Below the pieces are notes generated by a model. That model had not been told where the DNA came from. It saw only the letters and a list, made by a program, of their open reading frames with translations, and did not search any database. A program made the position numbers and the translations under genes. A stretch of 62,985 nucleotides of DNA from positions 1 through 62,985 of the forward strand of contig LJUI01000007.1 in the NCBI GenBank assembly GCA_001303705.1, in the 5' to 3' direction. Source of the stretch: a candidate division TA06 bacterium SM23_40 (lineage in GTDB: Bacteria; LJUI01; SM1-40). Every line of letters starts with the position of its first letter. The first letter of the stretch is position 1. Shown one piece after another: positions 45,128-54,458 of the stretch.

Positions 45128-46159
45128 ATGCGTAGTTATGTATGGGTGGTATTGGTTGCGGTTGCTGTGGGCGCCGCCCTGGGTGGGCCGGCCACAGCGC
45201 AGGTCGATACGCTGTACGCTGAGTATTTCACCGATGGTGGGTTCGATATCACCTGGGTTGCGGCATTTGAGGGAGACAACATGGATGTTACCTTCATGGC
45301 CGGTAACCCGAGTGGCGACGGATGGGTCGGATTCATCATCAACGAGATCGCCGCGCCTGTCGGCCTCACCTACTCTGGCGAAGACACGCTCGCCGACTAC
45401 AGCATCGAGGCGCAGATCTACACCCGGGTCGACACCACAATTAGCACAGGTTCGTACAACGGGATCCTCGCCCGATTCGACACGACCGAAGCAGGAACCG
45501 AGCTATATTACAGCATGGTGAGCGATTTCGATAGCGACCGTCGGCTCCGCCTCCGGCTGTACGATGGGAGCATGTTCCCCATCGTCATCCGCGACTGGGT
45601 TGGAGGCGAGATACCGGGCGGCGCGCCGACCGAGGACGGGTGGCACAAGTTCGAGCTGGCGTTCAATGCCGACACGATCTGGGCCTACTACGACGACATC
45701 GAATTGCCGGACTCCCCGTTCATCGAAGGCACCCTGCCGGCCGGCCACTTCGGCGTCTATGTCTTCAATTTCGCGGGCACCGACACAACGTACTGCGACG
45801 ATATCATCGTCACTGCTGCAGGGCCTCCGGTATCGGTGGATACAGGTCCGGACGTTCCACTCGATCTCTCGCAGGGCCTGCGTCTTCTCCCTGCAAGCCC
45901 CAATCCGTTTGTAGGATCGACGAAGATCGGATATGTCCTGCCGCCTGACGCCGTCTCCCGGCACGTGAGCCTCCGGGTCTATAACGTCGCCGGCCAGGCA
46001 GTGGCGACCCTCGTTGACCAGGAGATGGCCCCAGGGCGTCACTACGTCATATGGGATGGAAGAGACCATTCAGGCAGATCTGTCGCCAACGGCATCTACC
46101 TGGTCCATCTCGTGACCGACCGCGGCGTCGACTCAGAGAAGGTAGTGCTCGTCCGGTAG
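45128..46159 (+). CDS. Secreted beta-sandwich (LamG/DUF1080-like) protein with FlgD-Ig tail
   Basis: 343 residues; signal peptide VVLVAVAVGAALGGPATAQ; GAAGGAGG-type ribosome site before ATG 45128. Residues 25-235 look like a jelly-roll of the LamG/3-keto-disaccharide-hydrolase type (YSIEAQIYTRVDT, GILARFDTTEAGTELYYSMV, DGWHKFELAFNADTIWAYYD, FGVYVFNFAGTDTTYCDDII), probably carbohydrate binding. The C-terminal 85 are the FlgD-Ig module (ASPNPFVGSTKIGYVLPP, YNVAGQAVATLVD, WDGRDHSGRSVANGIYLVHL, KVVLVR). Its only evident promoter lies in the inverted-repeat segment directly upstream, so its expression may be phase-variable. Confidence 0.82.
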   Translation: MRSYVWVVLVAVAVGAALGGPATAQVDTLYAEYFTDGGFDITWVAAFEGDNMDVTFMAGNPSGDGWVGFIINEIAAPVGLTYSGEDTLADYSIEAQIYTRVDTTISTGSYNGILARFDTTEAGTELYYSMVSDFDSDRRLRLRLYDGSMFPIVIRDWVGGEIPGGAPTEDGWHKFELAFNADTIWAYYDDIELPDSPFIEGTLPAGHFGVYVFNFAGTDTTYCDDIIVTAAGPPVSVDTGPDVPLDLSQGLRLLPASPNPFVGSTKIGYVLPPDAVSRHVSLRVYNVAGQAVATLVDQEMAPGRHYVIWDGRDHSGRSVANGIYLVHLVTDRGVDSEKVVLVR

Positions 46160-46319
46160 GAGTCGGCATCGCATTATACGAGGCGGAAGTCGAGTCGACA
46201 TACGAAGGCCTCGCCACGACATGAGATCGACTTTGCGTCGGCGCGCCGTCGATCCGGATCCCGTATTCCATAATGCCGGTGTGGGACCGGCCTCGAGGGG
46301 CAAGGGAGAGTGGTGTGCC

Positions 46320-49154
46320 GTGAGCCATAGGTTTGTCATCCGATCGCAGTACATCCATGCGCGCGATTCCGCATCGTGCGTTCCCCTCCTGATCCTCGTC
46401 GCATCCACGCTCTTGGTGTCGCTCCTCTCTCTCCCGTTGGCCGCGGGTGCAGCGCCCTCAGCCGGGCCCGGCGATCATGTGCCGGGCCGCCTCATCGTCA
46501 AATTTGCGGGGGGCTCCATACCAAGTGAGAGCAGCGAAGCGGACGATCGACTCTCGCCGCCCTTCGCCACTGGCATCGCCCGCCTCGATCAGCTCAACCG
46601 CACCTACGGGGTGAGCACACTCTCTAGACTCTTTCCCGGCAGCCTCCCTCCGGAGGATCAGTCGCAGGTCGATCTGTCGCGCATCTACGTCCTCCAGGCT
46701 CCGATGACAGCCCCCATAGCCGAGATGGTCCGTGAGTACAGCCGCCTTCCCGAGATCGAATACGCTGAACCACTCCCTCTCCGTCAGGCCTTCTACGTCC
46801 CCAACGACCCGCGTCTGCCAGCTCAGTGGCACCTCTGGAAGATCGATGCACGCGGGGCATGGGATATCGCCCGGGGCGACACCACGGCCATCATCGCCAT
46901 CATCGACTCGGGCGTCGCCTATGATCACCTCGATCTCGCGGCGGACATCTGGATCAACCCGGGCGAGGATCTGAACCACAACGGCATCGTCGACCCCGAG
47001 GACTTCAACGGCATCGACGACGACAGCAACTTCTTTATCGACGATATCAGGGGATGGGATTTCGTCGACATCGACTCCTCTCAGGTATGGCCCGGCGAAG
47101 ATCCCGGTCCACCCGACAACGATCCATCAGACTTCTCCGGACACGGAACCCACTGTGCCGGCATCGCGAGCGCAGCCACCGACAACGAGATCGGCGTAGC
47201 AGGCATCGGCTGGCGCTGCAGGCTCATGGTCATCAGGGCAGGATACCTCTCTATAGGCGGCCTCGGCCTGATTACGCATAGCATCGCCGGCATCTATTAT
47301 GCCGCCGAGATGGGGGCGGACGTCATAAGCATGAGCTATGGCGGTACCGGATGGAGTCAGGCAGAGCAGGACGCAGTGACCTATGCGACGCAGAACGGTA
47401 TCGTCTGTGTCGCCGCAGCAGGCAACGACAACGCCGCCAATCCGCACTACCCGGCTGCCCTCGACAGCGTAGTCGCCGTCGCTGCCACGGACACACTCGA
47501 CCTCAAGACAGACTTCTCGAACTACGGCAGCTGGATCGACGTCTCATCGCCCGGCGTCAAGATCTTGAGCACCGAGGCGAACGGCAGCTATGGCATGATG
47601 CAGGGGACATCGATGGCCTGCCCTCTCGTCGCAGGCCTTGCAGGGCTCACCGGCGCCCTTTCCCCTTCGCTGAGCCCCGAACAAGTGGCCGACCGGATCA
47701 TAACTACTGCAGATGACATTGACTCGCTCAACCCGGGCTACGCCGGACTGCTCGGGGCGGGACGCATCAACGCCGGACGTGCTGTGGACAGCGTAATCAG
47801 GATCCACTCCTACGAAGTGGACGACGGAGCCGGCAATGGCGACGGGCGGATCGATTTCGACGAACCGATCTCTCTCACGATTACACTCGTCAACAACTAC
47901 CAGTTCGTTGCCGGTATAAGCGCTACACTCTCCTCGACCTCTCCCCTCGTCACCATCACAGACGGGACCTCGGACTACGGGTTCATTCCGTACCAAGGCG
48001 TAGGAGACAATGCAGGCGATCCGTTCGAGTTCGTCGTCTCGCAGAGCACTCTCCCGTTCCTCCGTATTCCGTTCGAGCTTCTGATCAGCGCCGACGGCTG
48101 GGAGTACACCCAGCAGATCGAACTCCCTGTCGGACGCGGCACCGTGCTTGTCGTCGACGACGACGATGGCGAGAGCCAACAGCACTGGTACTACTACACC
48201 ACGGCACTCGACGAGCTCGGGATCACACCAGAGGTATGGAGCACCGACGAGAACGGAAGGGTCGGCACTGAGCTTTCACACTACCAGGCCGCTATCTGGT
48301 ATACAGGGGACGCCGACTCACAGATCCTCACACCTGACGATCAGACTGACATCGCGGCCTACCTCGACGCCGGAGGCAACCTCTTCCTCACCGGCCAGAA
48401 CATCGCACACGATCTCTCCGAGCTGGGCGGCGGCCCCGAATTCCTCACCGATTACCTGTACGCCGCGTATCTTCTCGACGACGCCAACGATGGGGGACTT
48501 GTGGGAGTGGCGGACGATCCCATAGGGGATAGCGTATCGCTCGTCATCGTAGGTTCGGGAGGGGCCGGCAATCAGGATTCGCCAGATGTTATAGAAGCAA
48601 TGCCGGGCGCGTATCCCATTCTGCTGTATGACGAGGACGAGCCTGACAGCCTGGGCGGGCTTCGCTACGAGGCGACCTGCAAGCTTGTCTACTTCTCCTT
48701 CGGGTTCGAGGGAATAAATGACGACGCCCCAGGACATACCAAACGCCACGAGCTTCTCGCCCGCATCCTGGGATGGTTCGGTCTGGTGAAGATCAGTAAG
48801 GATGACCCGGGCTCTTTCGAACGCGCTCCCCGGCTAACCCTGGGGCAAAACTACCCGAATCCGTGCAGCCGATCCACGACCATCGCCTACACCGTGCCGG
48901 CCGGAGATCGCGCCGCCCCGGGATCCTCGACAGGAGAGGCCGTCTCCAGGGTGACCCTCAAGATCCATAATCTTCTGGGCCAGCTCGTGAGAACCGCAGT
49001 CGACCAGGAGCTGCCGCCCGGCAGATATGATTTCACCTGGGATGGAACCGATACGGCCGGGCGGCGCGTGGCCAGCGGCATCTATTTCTATACCCTGAGC
49101 GTTGGAGGGGAGTCGCTTACAAAGAAAATGGTAGCCCTCCACGCGCCACGCTAG
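46320..49154 (+). CDS. Secreted subtilisin-like serine protease (S8) with FlgD-Ig tail
   Basis: 944 residues from GTG 46320 (an in-frame ATG at 46221 is the other candidate; the signal helix PLLILVASTLLVSLLSLPLA follows either). A propeptide-like region (GRLIVKFAGG ... LDQLNRTYGVSTL) precedes the catalytic domain: Asp196 in AIIDSGVAYDH, His275 in FSGHGTHCAGIAS, Asn in AAAGNDNAANPHYPA, Ser431 in GTSMACPLVAGLAG. After it come an Ig-like region and a segment with LVVDDDDGESQQHWYYYTTA resembling a GATase-like domain of secreted proteins. The tail (NYPNPCSRSTTIAYTVP, NLLGQLVRTAVDQELPPG, WDGTDTAGRRVASGIYFYTL) is the FlgD-Ig module. Acts outside the cell on protein. Confidence 0.9.
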   Translation: MSHRFVIRSQYIHARDSASCVPLLILVASTLLVSLLSLPLAAGAAPSAGPGDHVPGRLIVKFAGGSIPSESSEADDRLSPPFATGIARLDQLNRTYGVSTLSRLFPGSLPPEDQSQVDLSRIYVLQAPMTAPIAEMVREYSRLPEIEYAEPLPLRQAFYVPNDPRLPAQWHLWKIDARGAWDIARGDTTAIIAIIDSGVAYDHLDLAADIWINPGEDLNHNGIVDPEDFNGIDDDSNFFIDDIRGWDFVDIDSSQVWPGEDPGPPDNDPSDFSGHGTHCAGIASAATDNEIGVAGIGWRCRLMVIRAGYLSIGGLGLITHSIAGIYYAAEMGADVISMSYGGTGWSQAEQDAVTYATQNGIVCVAAAGNDNAANPHYPAALDSVVAVAATDTLDLKTDFSNYGSWIDVSSPGVKILSTEANGSYGMMQGTSMACPLVAGLAGLTGALSPSLSPEQVADRIITTADDIDSLNPGYAGLLGAGRINAGRAVDSVIRIHSYEVDDGAGNGDGRIDFDEPISLTITLVNNYQFVAGISATLSSTSPLVTITDGTSDYGFIPYQGVGDNAGDPFEFVVSQSTLPFLRIPFELLISADGWEYTQQIELPVGRGTVLVVDDDDGESQQHWYYYTTALDELGITPEVWSTDENGRVGTELSHYQAAIWYTGDADSQILTPDDQTDIAAYLDAGGNLFLTGQNIAHDLSELGGGPEFLTDYLYAAYLLDDANDGGLVGVADDPIGDSVSLVIVGSGGAGNQDSPDVIEAMPGAYPILLYDEDEPDSLGGLRYEATCKLVYFSFGFEGINDDAPGHTKRHELLARILGWFGLVKISKDDPGSFERAPRLTLGQNYPNPCSRSTTIAYTVPAGDRAAPGSSTGEAVSRVTLKIHNLLGQLVRTAVDQELPPGRYDFTWDGTDTAGRRVASGIYFYTLSVGGESLTKKMVALHAPR

Positions 49155-49224
49155 CCACCTTCGAGCCTGCCTGTCCCACCTCACCCGCCATCGGCGATAA
49201 TCTCGCCCCCGCAGGAGAATCGAA

Positions 49225-49250
49225 CGGGGTCCGGCACCTACCGGACCCCG
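49225..49250 (+). terminator. Terminator-like hairpin after the subtilase gene
   Basis: CGGGGTCCGG (49225-49234) pairs perfectly with 49241-49250, six-base loop; the following CAATGCTTCTTC is only weakly T-rich. Confidence 0.5.
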
Positions 49251-49373
49251 CAATGCTTCTTCATCCCCCGATCCTGCGGCGGGACCGGCGGAAACCTGGG
49301 TTTCAGGCCATCCCGGGGCGCAGACCGCAGATAAGTTAGGGTTACGGCCCCATTCTCTCCGAAGGTCTTGTCG

Positions 49374-49535
49374 TTATCTAATGAGGTGCCCTAGCAGATC
49401 CGCAGCGGCTGTCCCCGAGATGGCCCTTCCTTCAGCGAGCTCGGCTATCCCGCGTGTTAGGGCCACTGCCCCTCCCCACCACCCAATCGTGCCGAGCTCA
49501 ACCTGCACCATGCTACCCGCATATTCGGGCTTCAT
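49374..49535 (-). pseudogene. Possible 53-residue gene remnant
   Basis: The minus-strand frame begins ATG AAG CCC (49535) and ends TAA (49374): KPEYAGSMVQVELGTIGWWG and GIAELAEGRAISGTAAADLL have a protein-like composition and the local codon preference, but there is no ribosome binding site and a TGA lies seven codons upstream in the same frame. It may be the tail of a decayed gene. I do not recognise a family. Confidence 0.25.
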
Positions 49536-49635
49536 GGGCTCGATGATAGAATTTCACTAAGTCCCGGATTCAGGAAGGCTACTCTTGCTATACCATAACA
49601 TCGGAATTCCCCATTCTGCTCCCGGAGATTTCATT

Positions 49636-49664
49636 TTGACACTCCCTCCCACCCTCGATATACT
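49636..49664 (+). promoter_or_regulatory. Near-consensus sigma70 promoter of mscS
   Basis: TTGACA (49636-49641), 17 bases, TATACT (49659-49664), same hexamers as 44994-45022. Predicted start near 49671, leaving a leader of about 200 bases. Confidence 0.7.
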
Positions 49665-49751
49665 GAGCGTGTCCATCCGCGCAATCGACCGATCGAGCAT
49701 CGCCATCCGATTGCACTCTATCCGGAAATCTCTATACCTGACATCGGCTAC

Positions 49752-49769
49752 AAGGAGGTCATCATGTGA
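49752..49769 (+). promoter_or_regulatory. Start-stop mini-ORF with full Shine-Dalgarno in the mscS leader
   Basis: AAGGAGG (49752-49758), five bases, ATG (49764-49766) followed at once by TGA (49767-49769). The spacing is ideal, so ribosomes should load on a coding unit of one codon, about 100 bases before the mscS start. A real small gene is excluded by the immediate stop. Confidence 0.45.
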
Positions 49770-49867
49770 GAACACCTCACCCCACATTCTAGCCCACCAC
49801 CATTCATCTGTTCAGTCAGCCCTGCGACCCAGCACAGTCAGACACGAGAGAAGGAGGTACATCGACA

Positions 49868-50698
49868 ATGGATTTCACAGCCAGCACCGTCTTCGACTTC
49901 CTCAAGCTCCGTCTTATCGACGCCGCGGGGAAGATAGTCTTTGCACTCATTATCCTGTTGGTTGGCTATGTCCTGTCGCGCGTTGCCGGGCGATTAGTAG
50001 GAAGAGCCCTCGATAGAACGAAGATCCGCGACAACAAGATCCTCATCAAGTTCCTCATGGACGCAGCGCGCGGCGTCATCATGATCTTCACTCTCATCAT
50101 CGCCCTGGGCAAACTGGGGATCGACGTAGGAGCCCTGATCGCGGGCGTCGGGGTGGCAGGATTCGTCATCGGCTTCGCGTTCAGGGACTCCCTCTCCAAT
50201 TTCGCATCCGGACTGCTCCTCGTCTTCTATCAGCCGTTCCGGATCGACAATTTCGTCGAGGCGGGCGGAACGATGGGCATAGTCAAGGAGATCAACATCC
50301 TCACTACCGTGCTCCGGACCCCGGACAACAAGGAGATTATTATCCCGAACTCGAAGGTATGGGGAGACACCATCACGAATTTCGCCGCGTACGAGACGCG
50401 GCGCATGGAGCTCAGGGTAGGAATCAGCTACGACGCCGACATACCGACTGCTCTCAAGACGATCAGAGATGTGATGAAGCGGGATGAACGCATACTCGAA
50501 GATCCCGCGCCGTTCGTCGGCGTCTCTGAATATGGTGATTCGAGCATCAACCTCGTCGTGCGGCCCTGGGTCCCGCTTGCTCAGTACTGGGACATTTACT
50601 TCGACCTCCACGTGGCGATCAAGAAGGCCCTCGACGAGGCCGGCATCGAGATACCCTTCCCCCAGCGTGTGGTGCATATGAAGCAGGCGGGAGGCTAA
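49868..50698 (+). CDS. mscS: Small-conductance mechanosensitive channel MscS
   Basis: 276 residues. Three N-terminal helices, the pore helix GALIAGVGVAGFVIGFAFRD with Gly/Ala packing, SLSNFASGLLLVFYQPFRID, the beta domain (NNKEIIIPNSKVWGD without the first N: DNKEIIIPNSKVWGD), and the C-terminal alpha-beta domain. Inner-membrane channel that opens under hypo-osmotic stress. AAGGAGG lies ten bases before ATG 49868. Strong own promoter and a long leader with a start-stop element suggest control at translation. Confidence 0.94.
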   Translation: MDFTASTVFDFLKLRLIDAAGKIVFALIILLVGYVLSRVAGRLVGRALDRTKIRDNKILIKFLMDAARGVIMIFTLIIALGKLGIDVGALIAGVGVAGFVIGFAFRDSLSNFASGLLLVFYQPFRIDNFVEAGGTMGIVKEINILTTVLRTPDNKEIIIPNSKVWGDTITNFAAYETRRMELRVGISYDADIPTALKTIRDVMKRDERILEDPAPFVGVSEYGDSSINLVVRPWVPLAQYWDIYFDLHVAIKKALDEAGIEIPFPQRVVHMKQAGG

Positions 50699-50732
50699 CA
50701 GCAGCATCCCGGCATATCCGGCAGGGTGTGGA

Positions 50733-51518
50733 CTACTCCTCTTCGGGGCGGACGTTCAGAGCCCAGTCGTAGAGCATATAGCTGACCGTCACATCGTGCT
50801 CGCTGACGAAGGCCTGATCCTCGACCGAGAGGTAGGGGGAGACAAAGGAGTCGACCGATCCGGCGACCTGGGAGAACTCCTCGCCAAACCAGCTGAAGAT
50901 CGCCGACAGGTCGAGCCTGGCCTCTTCCCTATCAAGGATGGCCATTCCATCGTCGATTATGCTCCTTCTCGCGGCCTCCTCCAGGCGTGCGTCGAGACCG
51001 TCTGCTAAGAAGGCATCCCGGGCAAGAGTGGGGCCGCCGACTGCTGCCAGAGAGAGCACGAAGTGGACGCGCGGATCACGGAATCGTACCCACATCTCGT
51101 TGCCCATATCATTGAGTGTCATCGCCCGGCCCGCCACCTGATGCTCGACGCCGTCGAAGAATCCTGCAGACATGGCGATACTCCTCACGGGGTACCGGAC
51201 CGCCACGGCATGTAGCACAGTCGCATTGTAGGCATTGATCCAGAAGGCCATGCTCTCCTCACGGGTGGTATAGAACGAGAGATCAGCGTTGGCGACGTCA
51301 TCGAGATATTCAGTCAGCGTTTCGTCGTCCGCGAGCGCCTTGTAGTCGACGAGCCCATCCTCAACATGTCGCTTGAGCACTTGATCGTACAACTCGTGCG
51401 ACACCCGGACCCCCCCCTTCCCACATCCCACCAGTGTCACTAGTGCCGCCGCCAGCACGATCGCGAAGGAGACGAGGCTCGCCCTCCGCTCCACAACACA
51501 CAGTCCTCGAAGCATCAT
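50733..51518 (-). CDS. DUF547 lipoprotein
   Basis: 261 residues. Lipoprotein signal LAAALVTLVGC with an acceptable lipobox (LVGC). The DUF547 core is visible: KRHVEDGLVDYKAL, SFYTTREESMAFWINAYNAT, HAVAVRYPVRSI, DPRVHFVLSLAAVGGP. DUF547 has a cysteine-protease/transglutaminase-like fold in family descriptions, but here the usual Cys after HFVL(V/N) is not evident (FVLSLAAVGGPTL), so catalysis is doubtful. GGGAGGA precedes ATG 51518. Lies 91 bases after the DUF3857 transglutaminase gene, same direction. Confidence 0.8.
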   Translation of the reverse strand: MMLRGLCVVERRASLVSFAIVLAAALVTLVGCGKGGVRVSHELYDQVLKRHVEDGLVDYKALADDETLTEYLDDVANADLSFYTTREESMAFWINAYNATVLHAVAVRYPVRSIAMSAGFFDGVEHQVAGRAMTLNDMGNEMWVRFRDPRVHFVLSLAAVGGPTLARDAFLADGLDARLEEAARRSIIDDGMAILDREEARLDLSAIFSWFGEEFSQVAGSVDSFVSPYLSVEDQAFVSEHDVTVSYMLYDWALNVRPEEE

Positions 51519-51609
51519 TCGATTCCTCCCCTAGAGCATTCGAACGGCAGATCTCAAAAGACCGTCCGGTTACCGGAAACGACTCACATCAGACGCGGCT
51601 GCCCCCGGT

Positions 51610-53556
51610 TCATGAGCCACGCCTCTGATACGCCAGACGCCCCGAGATGATACGGCGATTCGCGCGGGCAAACTCCTCCAGCCAGGTGCGCAGCCGCGCA
51701 TGATCCTCCCGCGATATCCGTTCGCTCAGAAACGCGATCCTCCTCGTGAACACTGCTTCAACATCCCGTATCGTTACCCCGCACGTGAATTCGCCGAACG
51801 GTTCATGATAGGTCACAACCTCGGGACTCGTCTCAATCTCAAACCCGGGCGGCAGCTTGAGGACCACGCGATCGCTCAACGTCTCGGGGTATCTGAGACG
51901 AACCGGATAGCGCCGCTCTTCGGTAGCCACGGGATAGGTCACCACGGGCTGACTGAGGACATCGGGGAGAAAGAAGACCGACCCTTCGCTCTTCTGCGCA
52001 TAGGACGGAATGCTGAACCGGAACGATAGTGTGAGGGGCTCGGCGCTGCTCTCCAGCGATCCTATCTCCGCCTCCTCGACTATGACCCCGGGACAGCGGT
52101 ACGCGAGATAGCGTTCCAGCCATCGGTATCTCTCACCGGGCGACAGCCGACCGAGATCGAACCGCGCCTCGATCGCCGGCTGCCCCGACATCCGGACCGT
52201 TCCCTCGCAGACGAGCCTCCCGCTGGGATCCAGGAGAGCCTCGAGCTCTGTCCTCGTCTGGTTGGCCCGGCACACCGCCCCTCCTATCTGGCGCACCGCG
52301 CCGCGCTCCCCCTGTACGACGAGGGCTCCCGCTCCAAGGTCGACATAGGGAAGCTCGCCATACGGACAGGCCGTGCATGTAGGATCAAGCCAGACCTCGC
52401 CTGACGGCAGGGAGGCGAGGACGATGGCATGGTTGAACTGGAGCGAAGGCAGCGTCTCGTCGAACCTCCCGATGTCGGTTGTCCTCACCAGGACGAGCGA
52501 TCCCTCGATCCCGGTAGCTCTCAGCATCGCGATCAGCAGAACCGCCATGTCCTTGCAATCGCCGTACCGCTGCTGGAGCACGGATGGTGCGGGATGGGGC
52601 TGCACCCCGCCGATGCCGATCTCCACGGCGACATATTCGATATTGTCGCGCACCCATTCGTACAAGAGGCGGACCCTTTCCTCCTCTTCCTCTGCGTCAG
52701 CTACGAGATCGAGGGCAAGGGCCTCTACGGCCGCATCGGGTCCCATACGGTCCTCTGCCAGATCGTTGACCCACCTGGCAAGATTGTCCCAGGACTTAGT
52801 GATCTCGTACCCCAGCATGTCCGCGATAGAGAAGGAGATGTGAGCAGCCACCTCGCTCATCGGAGGCATGAGCGGTTCTGGCTCGATGGCCGGGACCTGT
52901 TCGATCTCCCAACGAAAGCTCTCGACGTTACGTCCCTCTCCTACCTCTCTGACGGGGGAGATATCGAGATTGTACAGGCGATAGTCATATAGCCACCCGA
53001 GCGGAACAGTGAGCTGGAAGGTCGATCTCGCAACCGGAGCCCATCCCTGAATCCACCAGTCGAAGGGGAAAGGACTTCGGCGCTCGATCGCATACTCGTA
53101 CTCTATGACCGACCCCACCTCTACACCGGGGATCATGAATCTCCTGGCGCGTGCATCGGAGAAGAAGATGTAATCGGGAAAGAGCGTAATATCATAGATA
53201 TCTACTGGATCGAGAAGGGAGATCGAACCATCCGGTGAGATGGACCGCCCTCTGATATCTGTCACGCGCGAGCTCCCTCCGTAGGGAATCGTCACCTCTG
53301 CGTACCCACGCCCCCGAGCATCGTTCACCTCGATGATTCGATGGTGCTCAAAGCGTGACTCCCCTCCACGCTCCAGGACCCGTAGCTTCCCCTCATCCAG
53401 AATGACCACCGCCCCCGCATCTGGATAGCGGGGCGAGTCGGAGGCCATCGCAGAGATCTCGGCGACGGGGAGCCAGCCCCGCGTGCCGCACCCGGCAAGC
53501 GCCATCAGCACGGCAAGCAGCGAAAGAGCTATGATGACCCCGTGCACCCGATCCAT
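51610..53556 (-). CDS. DUF3857 / transglutaminase-like lipoprotein
   Basis: 648 residues from ATG 53556 (AGGAGGAG upstream), lipoprotein signal LSLLAVLMALAGC (LAGC lipobox). The N-terminal DUF3857 (residues about 50-230: RFEHHRIIEVNDARGRGYAE, SISPDGSISLLDPVDIYD, GVEVGSVIEYEYAIERR) is followed by a transglutaminase core with Cys334 in RYGDCKDMAVLL, His in QFNHAIVLA and Asp in EVWLDPTC, and a C-terminal beta domain. Envelope protein; enzymes of this architecture are thought to act on protein amide or peptide bonds, substrate unknown. Driven by a strong minus-strand promoter at 53716-53744. Confidence 0.87.
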   Translation of the reverse strand: MDRVHGVIIALSLLAVLMALAGCGTRGWLPVAEISAMASDSPRYPDAGAVVILDEGKLRVLERGGESRFEHHRIIEVNDARGRGYAEVTIPYGGSSRVTDIRGRSISPDGSISLLDPVDIYDITLFPDYIFFSDARARRFMIPGVEVGSVIEYEYAIERRSPFPFDWWIQGWAPVARSTFQLTVPLGWLYDYRLYNLDISPVREVGEGRNVESFRWEIEQVPAIEPEPLMPPMSEVAAHISFSIADMLGYEITKSWDNLARWVNDLAEDRMGPDAAVEALALDLVADAEEEEERVRLLYEWVRDNIEYVAVEIGIGGVQPHPAPSVLQQRYGDCKDMAVLLIAMLRATGIEGSLVLVRTTDIGRFDETLPSLQFNHAIVLASLPSGEVWLDPTCTACPYGELPYVDLGAGALVVQGERGAVRQIGGAVCRANQTRTELEALLDPSGRLVCEGTVRMSGQPAIEARFDLGRLSPGERYRWLERYLAYRCPGVIVEEAEIGSLESSAEPLTLSFRFSIPSYAQKSEGSVFFLPDVLSQPVVTYPVATEERRYPVRLRYPETLSDRVVLKLPPGFEIETSPEVVTYHEPFGEFTCGVTIRDVEAVFTRRIAFLSERISREDHARLRTWLEEFARANRRIISGRLAYQRRGS

Positions 53557-53715
53557 GCCTCTCTCTCCTCCTGATTCCCTCCAGCGCTCCACGCCCCTCG
53601 TCTTCCCGGCATCGTGCCTCCCTGTCGAGACCCCTCCCCCTGTGCCCTCAGATCGCCACTCCATTATCCTCGGAACCTTCTCCGCTCGTGCATAGTTGTA
53701 CCATGCCGCACTGCG

Positions 53716-53744
53716 ATTGTAGAATCGATACCATAGCACGTCAA
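53716..53744 (-). promoter_or_regulatory. Predicted sigma70 promoter of the DUF3857 gene
   Basis: TTGACG (53744-53739), 17 bases, TACAAT (53721-53716). Start near 53709, leader about 150 bases. Divergent from the nitroreductase promoter. Confidence 0.6.
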
Positions 53745-53771
53745 GGCGAAACAGGTTCCCGCACGACCCCC

Positions 53772-53800
53772 TTGATTTCCTGGCCGTTTCGGAGTATGCT
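53772..53800 (+). promoter_or_regulatory. Predicted promoter of the nitroreductase gene
   Basis: TTGATT (53772-53777), 17 bases, TATGCT (53795-53800), about 50 bases before the start at 53852. Confidence 0.45.
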
Positions 53801-53851
53801 CCTTTCGTTGGCGAAAAAACACCCACGGAACAAAGGAGAAGGAAAACGCCT

Positions 53852-54367
53852 ATGGAGTTCTACGATGTCGTCAAGGATCGCCATTCGGTGCGCGTCTTCA
53901 CGGCCAGGCCCATCGAGGAGCAGCGAATAGAGCGGATCCTCGAGGCGGCCAATGCTGCGCCCTCGGCCGGCGACCTGCAAGCGTACGAGATATTCGTCCT
54001 GAGGGACAAGACTATGCTCGCCAGCCTGGCCAAGGCTGCATACGGACAGGCATTCATAGCCCGGGCCCAGCTGGCGCTCGTCTTCTGCACGAACGCCCGC
54101 CGTTCCACGGTGAAGTATGGCGCCCGCGGAGAACGGCTGTACGCCATCCAGGATGCGAGCATCGCCGCCACCTTCGCCATGCTCGCGATAGCGGCCGAGG
54201 GTCTGGCTACAACGTGGATCGGTGCATTCGACGATGACCGGGTAGCGGAGGTGATCGGGAATCCGCCGGGGCTCGTCCCGGTGGCTATTATCCCCATCGG
54301 GTACCCGGGCGAGGATCCGCTCCCCACGCCACGGCGGCCGCTCTCCGACATCGTACATGAACTCTAG
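53852..54367 (+). CDS. Nitroreductase family FMN protein
   Basis: 171 residues, a small nitroreductase. Seen: DRHSVRVFTARPIEEQRIER with the FMN-phosphate-binding Arg-His-Ser-Val-Arg, AAPSAGDLQAYEIFV, DASIAATFAMLAIAAEGLAT, WIGAFDDDRV, IIPIGYPGE. Forms an FMN dimer that reduces nitro, quinone or similar substrates with NAD(P)H; physiological substrate unknown. AAAGGAGAAGG precedes ATG 53852. Confidence 0.9.
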   Translation: MEFYDVVKDRHSVRVFTARPIEEQRIERILEAANAAPSAGDLQAYEIFVLRDKTMLASLAKAAYGQAFIARAQLALVFCTNARRSTVKYGARGERLYAIQDASIAATFAMLAIAAEGLATTWIGAFDDDRVAEVIGNPPGLVPVAIIPIGYPGEDPLPTPRRPLSDIVHEL

Positions 54368-54458
54368 TCGACTCAGTCACACCCCGACACCTAACCTATA
54401 GAGCAGCTCGATATCGGGTGCCAGGTCATGGGCGAGGGAGACAAGGAGGAAGTGGACA

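Larger units (their letters stand above)
49155..49635. other. Intergenic region with hairpin and a short minus-strand frame
   Basis: Contains the hairpin at 49225-49250 and a possible 53-codon remnant at 49374-49535; otherwise nothing recognised. Confidence 0.4.
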
